This document shows, one piece after another, positions 21,472-24,183 of a stretch of DNA of 24,183 bases. The stretch is from Nitrospirota bacterium (GTDB taxonomy: Bacteria > NPL-UPA2 > JAADIA01). The stretch spans positions 1 through 24,183 of the forward strand of contig JAADIA010000042.1 of the NCBI GenBank assembly GCA_013151555.1. The letters run 5' to 3'. Each line of letters begins with the position of its first letter. The first letter of the stretch is position 1. Below the pieces are notes generated by a model. It worked only from the letters and a program-made list of their open reading frames with translations. It was not told the DNA's origin and did no database searches. Both the position numbers and the translations under genes were made by a program.

Positions 21472-21602
21472 ATTTTCGGGCCAATCTTATTGATATCCTT
21501 CCGGAAAAAATAATATTCTTCCTAAGTGCTTAATTCGCCAAGCGTTAAAATCTGAAATATTTTTTCTCTTCCGAGAAATCCTCTTTTCCAACTACCTTAT
21601 TC

Positions 21603-21644
21603 TGTGGTAATAATACCACATATATGTAGGTTATTTACTACATA
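21603..21644. promoter_or_regulatory. two adjacent dyads, candidate operator sites
   Basis: TGTGGTA-N4-TACCACA (21603-21620) is a perfect 7+7 dyad. TATGTAG-N8-CTACATA (21623-21644) is a second perfect 7+7 dyad, starting two bases later. Neither is followed by a T-run. They lie about 130-170 bp upstream of the lpxD -10 and just past the end of the NtrC-type gene. Binding sites for a dimeric regulator fit best, and small RNA hairpins are possible. Confidence 0.55.
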
Positions 21645-21687
21645 AACCGGAAGACCTGGAGTTGCGAAGGGCCGGGCCGGAAGGCAA

Positions 21688-23070
21688 TTACTGGTAATCC
21701 TTGGGGTTAATATTAAGCTCTTTCATTTTCTGGTAGAGGTTCTTGCGGTCCAGCCGGGCAAGTCTGGCGGCCCGGCTGACATTGCCTCGAGCTTTGCTCA
21801 GAACTTTGCTCAAGAACCTCTTCTCAAAAGACTGAAGAACTTCCTTCTTTGCTTCCTGGTAAGAGAGATTATCGTCAGTTTTTCTAAAGGAAGCTGACCC
21901 ATTAGCCAGGGATAAGGGTAAGGTGTTTGCTGCTAAACATTCTCCTTTTCCAAGAACAACAGCTCTCTCTATAGCATTTTCCAATTCCCGGATATTTCCC
22001 GGCCAGTTATAGGCCGCCATCAATTCCAGGGTTTCGGGAGATATTTCTTTTATGTTCTTCTTCAATTCCTGATTGTAACGACGAAGGAAATGATAGGCAA
22101 GGAGGGGAATATCATCTTTTCTTTCTCTTAAAGGAGGTAGATATACGGGAATGACATTTAAACGATAATATAAATCTTCTCGAAAAGTTTTTTCCTCGAT
22201 AGCTTTCTTTAAATCCTTATTGGTAGCGGCGATAATGCGGACGTCAACAGGAATAGATCCGGTTCCTCCTACTCGCTCGAATTCTTTCTCTTGCAAAACC
22301 CGCAGAAGTTTTGCCTGGAGATTAAGGCTCATTGCTCCTACTTCGTCGAGAAAAATAGTTCCTCCATCGGCTAATTCGAACTTTCCCCGTCGGTCCCGGT
22401 GGGCTCCGGTGAAGGCTCCCTTCACATGCCCGAAGAGTGCCGATTCCAGGAGGGTCTCCGGGAGAGCAGCGCAGTTCACCACGATAAGCGGTTCTTTCTC
22501 CCGGGGGCTGTGAAAGTGAATAGCCCGGGCGATGAGCTCCTTTCCGGTGCCGCTCTCCCCGGAAATCAAGACGGTACTTTTGGTAGGGGCTACCTGGCTG
22601 ATTAGCTTAAAGACCTCTTGCATCTTGATACTTTTTCCGACGATATCCTCGAATTGATATTTGGCTTCCAATTCTTCCTGAAGGTAGCGGCTCCTTCTTA
22701 AGAGCTTTTCCACCGCCAGGGCTTTTTTTACCACTGCCTTCATTTCTTCCAGATCGAAGGGTTTGAGGATATAATCATAGGCTCCGGCTCTCATTGCTTC
22801 TATGGCTGTAGGGACAGTTCCATAGGCGGTCATAACAATGACCGGGAGTTCTTCATCTACTTTCCTTATCTCGCGGAGTAGTTTCAGACCGCTTTTCTTG
22901 GGCATCTTCATGTCGGTGATAACCAAGTCGAAATCGGATTGTTTTATCTTATTTGAGGCTTTCTCCCCGTCCCCGGCCAGGTCCACCTTATAGCCGTTCT
23001 CTTCCAACATCATCTGGAGGACACGGCGCATCTTTGCTTCATCATCTACAACAAGGATTTTAGCAGGCAT
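21688..23070 (-). CDS. NtrC-family sigma-54-dependent response regulator
   Basis: This 460-residue activator works with RpoN. A receiver domain (residues 1-120: VVDDE, phosphoacceptor D53 in VITDMKMP, then the conserved Lys in YILKPFD) is followed by a central AAA+ domain. That domain has Walker A GESGTGKE, the sigma-54 contact loop GAFTGA, Walker B GGTIFLDEVG and ATNKDL. A C-terminal Fis-type helix-turn-helix ends in AARLARLDRKNLYQKMKEL. I chose the ATG at 23068-23070, which gives the normal receiver start and has GAGAGG upstream. It follows the histidine kinase by 44 nt and is its cognate partner. Targets are unknown; I found no clear GG-N10-GC sigma-54 promoter in the window. Confidence 0.95.
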   Translation of the reverse strand: MPAKILVVDDEAKMRRVLQMMLEENGYKVDLAGDGEKASNKIKQSDFDLVITDMKMPKKSGLKLLREIRKVDEELPVIVMTAYGTVPTAIEAMRAGAYDYILKPFDLEEMKAVVKKALAVEKLLRRSRYLQEELEAKYQFEDIVGKSIKMQEVFKLISQVAPTKSTVLISGESGTGKELIARAIHFHSPREKEPLIVVNCAALPETLLESALFGHVKGAFTGAHRDRRGKFELADGGTIFLDEVGAMSLNLQAKLLRVLQEKEFERVGGTGSIPVDVRIIAATNKDLKKAIEEKTFREDLYYRLNVIPVYLPPLRERKDDIPLLAYHFLRRYNQELKKNIKEISPETLELMAAYNWPGNIRELENAIERAVVLGKGECLAANTLPLSLANGSASFRKTDDNLSYQEAKKEVLQSFEKRFLSKVLSKARGNVSRAARLARLDRKNLYQKMKELNINPKDYQ

Positions 23071-23089
23071 ACGGTTTCCTCTCTTAGCA

Positions 23090-23152
23090 GAGAACAGATG
23101 ACAGAGAAAACCTGTCAATCTGTCTTCTGTCTTTTATCTTCTGTCTTCTGTG
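23090..23152 (-). repeat. ACAGAAG-type repeat at the kinase/regulator junction
   Basis: On the minus strand the words AGACAGAAG, ATAAAAGACAGAAG and GACAGAT repeat. CAGATGACAG/CTGTCAATCTG is an imperfect inverted pair. The element encodes the last residues of the kinase (QKTEDKRQKTD) and fills the spacer to the regulator. It is related to the repeats at 7645 and 10751. Confidence 0.65.
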
Positions 23153-24183
23153 CTACCGGTAATTTCAAGGTGAAGGTTGTTCCTTTCCCTACCTGGCTTT
23201 CCACTGAAATTTCTCCTCCATGGGTTTCGATAATTTTGTGAACGATGGAAAGCCCTAAACCGGTCCCCCCTTCCCTGATGCTGAAGAAAGGGTTAAATAC
23301 CTTGGATAATTCCGTCTCCGGGATACCGCAGCCGGTATCGCGGAAAGAAATTTCTATGAAGTTGGTTTCAGTTGAGGAATTTTTATCTTCTGTTTTAAAC
23401 TTTTGATTCTCAACCTTCAACCTAACGGTAACCGTCAGGATACCTCCTTCAGACATAGCCTGAAGGGCATTGGTGATGAGGTTGAGAAATACCTGGGACA
23501 TAAGGTCTTCATCAATCATTGCAGGAGGCAACCCCTTTTTGTAGTTTCTCACTACTTTAATGTTTCTTTCGGAAAACTGAATTTTTACCAGTCCCAGGGT
23601 TTTGTCAAGGATGGGAATTATCTTTCTTTTCTCCAGGTTGGGTTTTTGCGGTCGGGCAAAATCCAGAAAATTGGTCACTACTTTGTTCAAACGGTCTGTT
23701 TCCTCAATGATGAAACTAATTAGTTCTCTTGACTTAACCTCTTTATCTTTAAGTCTATTCTGGAGAACTTGAGCCGAGCTCTTGATGATTCCCAAAGGGT
23801 TCCTGACCTCATGGGCCACTCCTGCAGAGAGTTCTCCCAGAGCAGCCAATCTGTCCTTGCGGCGGAGTTCTTCCTCTAATTTTCTCATCTGCCGGAGTCT
23901 TCCAATCATGAGGTTGAAAGCTGAGGCCAGATCTCCGATCTCGTCTTTACCTCTTAAACTTATTTCCTGATCCAGTTTTCCATCGGCCACCGAGCGGGCT
24001 ACCTCGGCAAAAAGGCTTACTCTTTTAGAGATGCGTCTGGCTATGGTATAGCTCAAAATAGCAGCTGTGAAGATGCCAAGCATAATGAGCCAGAACCAGA
24101 ACTGTCCGGCCCCTACGGCAGACTTAAAAGTATAACGCTTGGAGACTCCAAAGAAGATTACTCCTTTAACTCTGCCATCGTTT
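23115..24183 (-). CDS. sensor histidine kinase, N-terminus cut by the window edge
   Basis: The frame is open to the right edge, so the 355 residues seen are the C-terminal part. They start with the end of an extracytoplasmic sensor (VKGVIFFGVSKRYTFKSA), a membrane helix (FWFWLIMLGIFTAAILSY) and a HAMP linker (RRISKRVSLFAEVARSVADGKLDQ). The HisKA box LSAGVAHEVRNPLGIIKSSA holds the phosphorylated His. The ATPase part shows N box NLITNALQAM, G1 DTGCGIP and G2 GTGLGLSIV. It is a NtrB/AtoS/ZraS-like kinase partnered with the sigma-54 activator that follows. The signal sensed is unknown. The last eleven residues are repeat-derived. Confidence 0.94.
   Translation of the reverse strand, partial: NDGRVKGVIFFGVSKRYTFKSAVGAGQFWFWLIMLGIFTAAILSYTIARRISKRVSLFAEVARSVADGKLDQEISLRGKDEIGDLASAFNLMIGRLRQMRKLEEELRRKDRLAALGELSAGVAHEVRNPLGIIKSSAQVLQNRLKDKEVKSRELISFIIEETDRLNKVVTNFLDFARPQKPNLEKRKIIPILDKTLGLVKIQFSERNIKVVRNYKKGLPPAMIDEDLMSQVFLNLITNALQAMSEGGILTVTVRLKVENQKFKTEDKNSSTETNFIEISFRDTGCGIPETELSKVFNPFFSIREGGTGLGLSIVHKIIETHGGEISVESQVGKGTTFTLKLPVAQKTEDKRQKTD

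Noticed and set aside
19261-24183. Sigma-54 (GG-N10-GC) promoter for the NtrC-type regulator
   Set aside because: Scanning spacers by eye gave no TGGCAC-N5-TTGC-like match at a sensible position.

Overview
The window looks like part of the chromosome of an uncultivated anaerobic, outer-membrane-bearing bacterium. The main pointers are genes of the Wood-Ljungdahl methyl branch (corrinoid iron-sulfur protein acsC/acsD, its reductive activator acsV, methyltransferase acsE), an exported molybdopterin oxidoreductase, and lpxD (lipid A synthesis, so a diderm). Composition is mixed, with many spacers made of short low-complexity repeats. No species can be named from sequence alone.

Region 1 (1-8852, + strand) is a nearly self-contained molybdoenzyme island. 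It holds a four-cluster ferredoxin subunit and a catalytic subunit, both with twin-arginine signals, and a TorD-type chaperone. A molybdenum-cofactor (Moco) riboswitch with an intrinsic terminator follows, then mobB-moaA-MOSC, a MOT1-type molybdate transporter, and tatA-tatC. Metal uptake, cofactor synthesis, cofactor feedback, apoenzyme proofreading and export of the folded enzyme therefore sit side by side. The catalytic subunit has Asp in place of the third cluster cysteine.

Region 2 (8853-9390) has no convincing protein gene. It holds a damaged tRNA-Met-like 3' half, an intact tRNA-Val(CAC), and one copy of a 45-47 bp dispersed repeat.

Region 3 (9391-14892, + strand) is acsC-acsV-acsD-acsE: the corrinoid protein that carries the methyl group, its ATP-dependent reactivator, and the methyl-THF methyltransferase. 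acsD carries a +1 frameshift. A 197-nt spacer with three hairpins precedes it. acsA/acsB (CO dehydrogenase/acetyl-CoA synthase) are not in the window.

Region 4 (14893-17440, + strand) is an AbrB/PIN toxin-antitoxin pair with a perfect sigma-70 promoter, then yjbQ and a hexulose-phosphate-synthase/RraA fusion.

Region 5 (17515-24183, - strand), read from right to left, holds a truncated sensor histidine kinase, an NtrC-type sigma-54 activator, lpxD, a HAD phosphatase, a sodium:solute symporter with a +1 frameshift, and a 57-residue small membrane protein coupled to it. Two adjacent DNA dyads, an extended -10 promoter and a strong two-stem leader precede lpxD, and a clean terminator follows it.

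The most useful observations are the riboswitch-controlled molybdoenzyme island, the non-cysteine cluster ligand, the two single-base frameshifts in otherwise intact genes, the lpxD leader and dyads, and the dispersed repeats that have entered gene ends.
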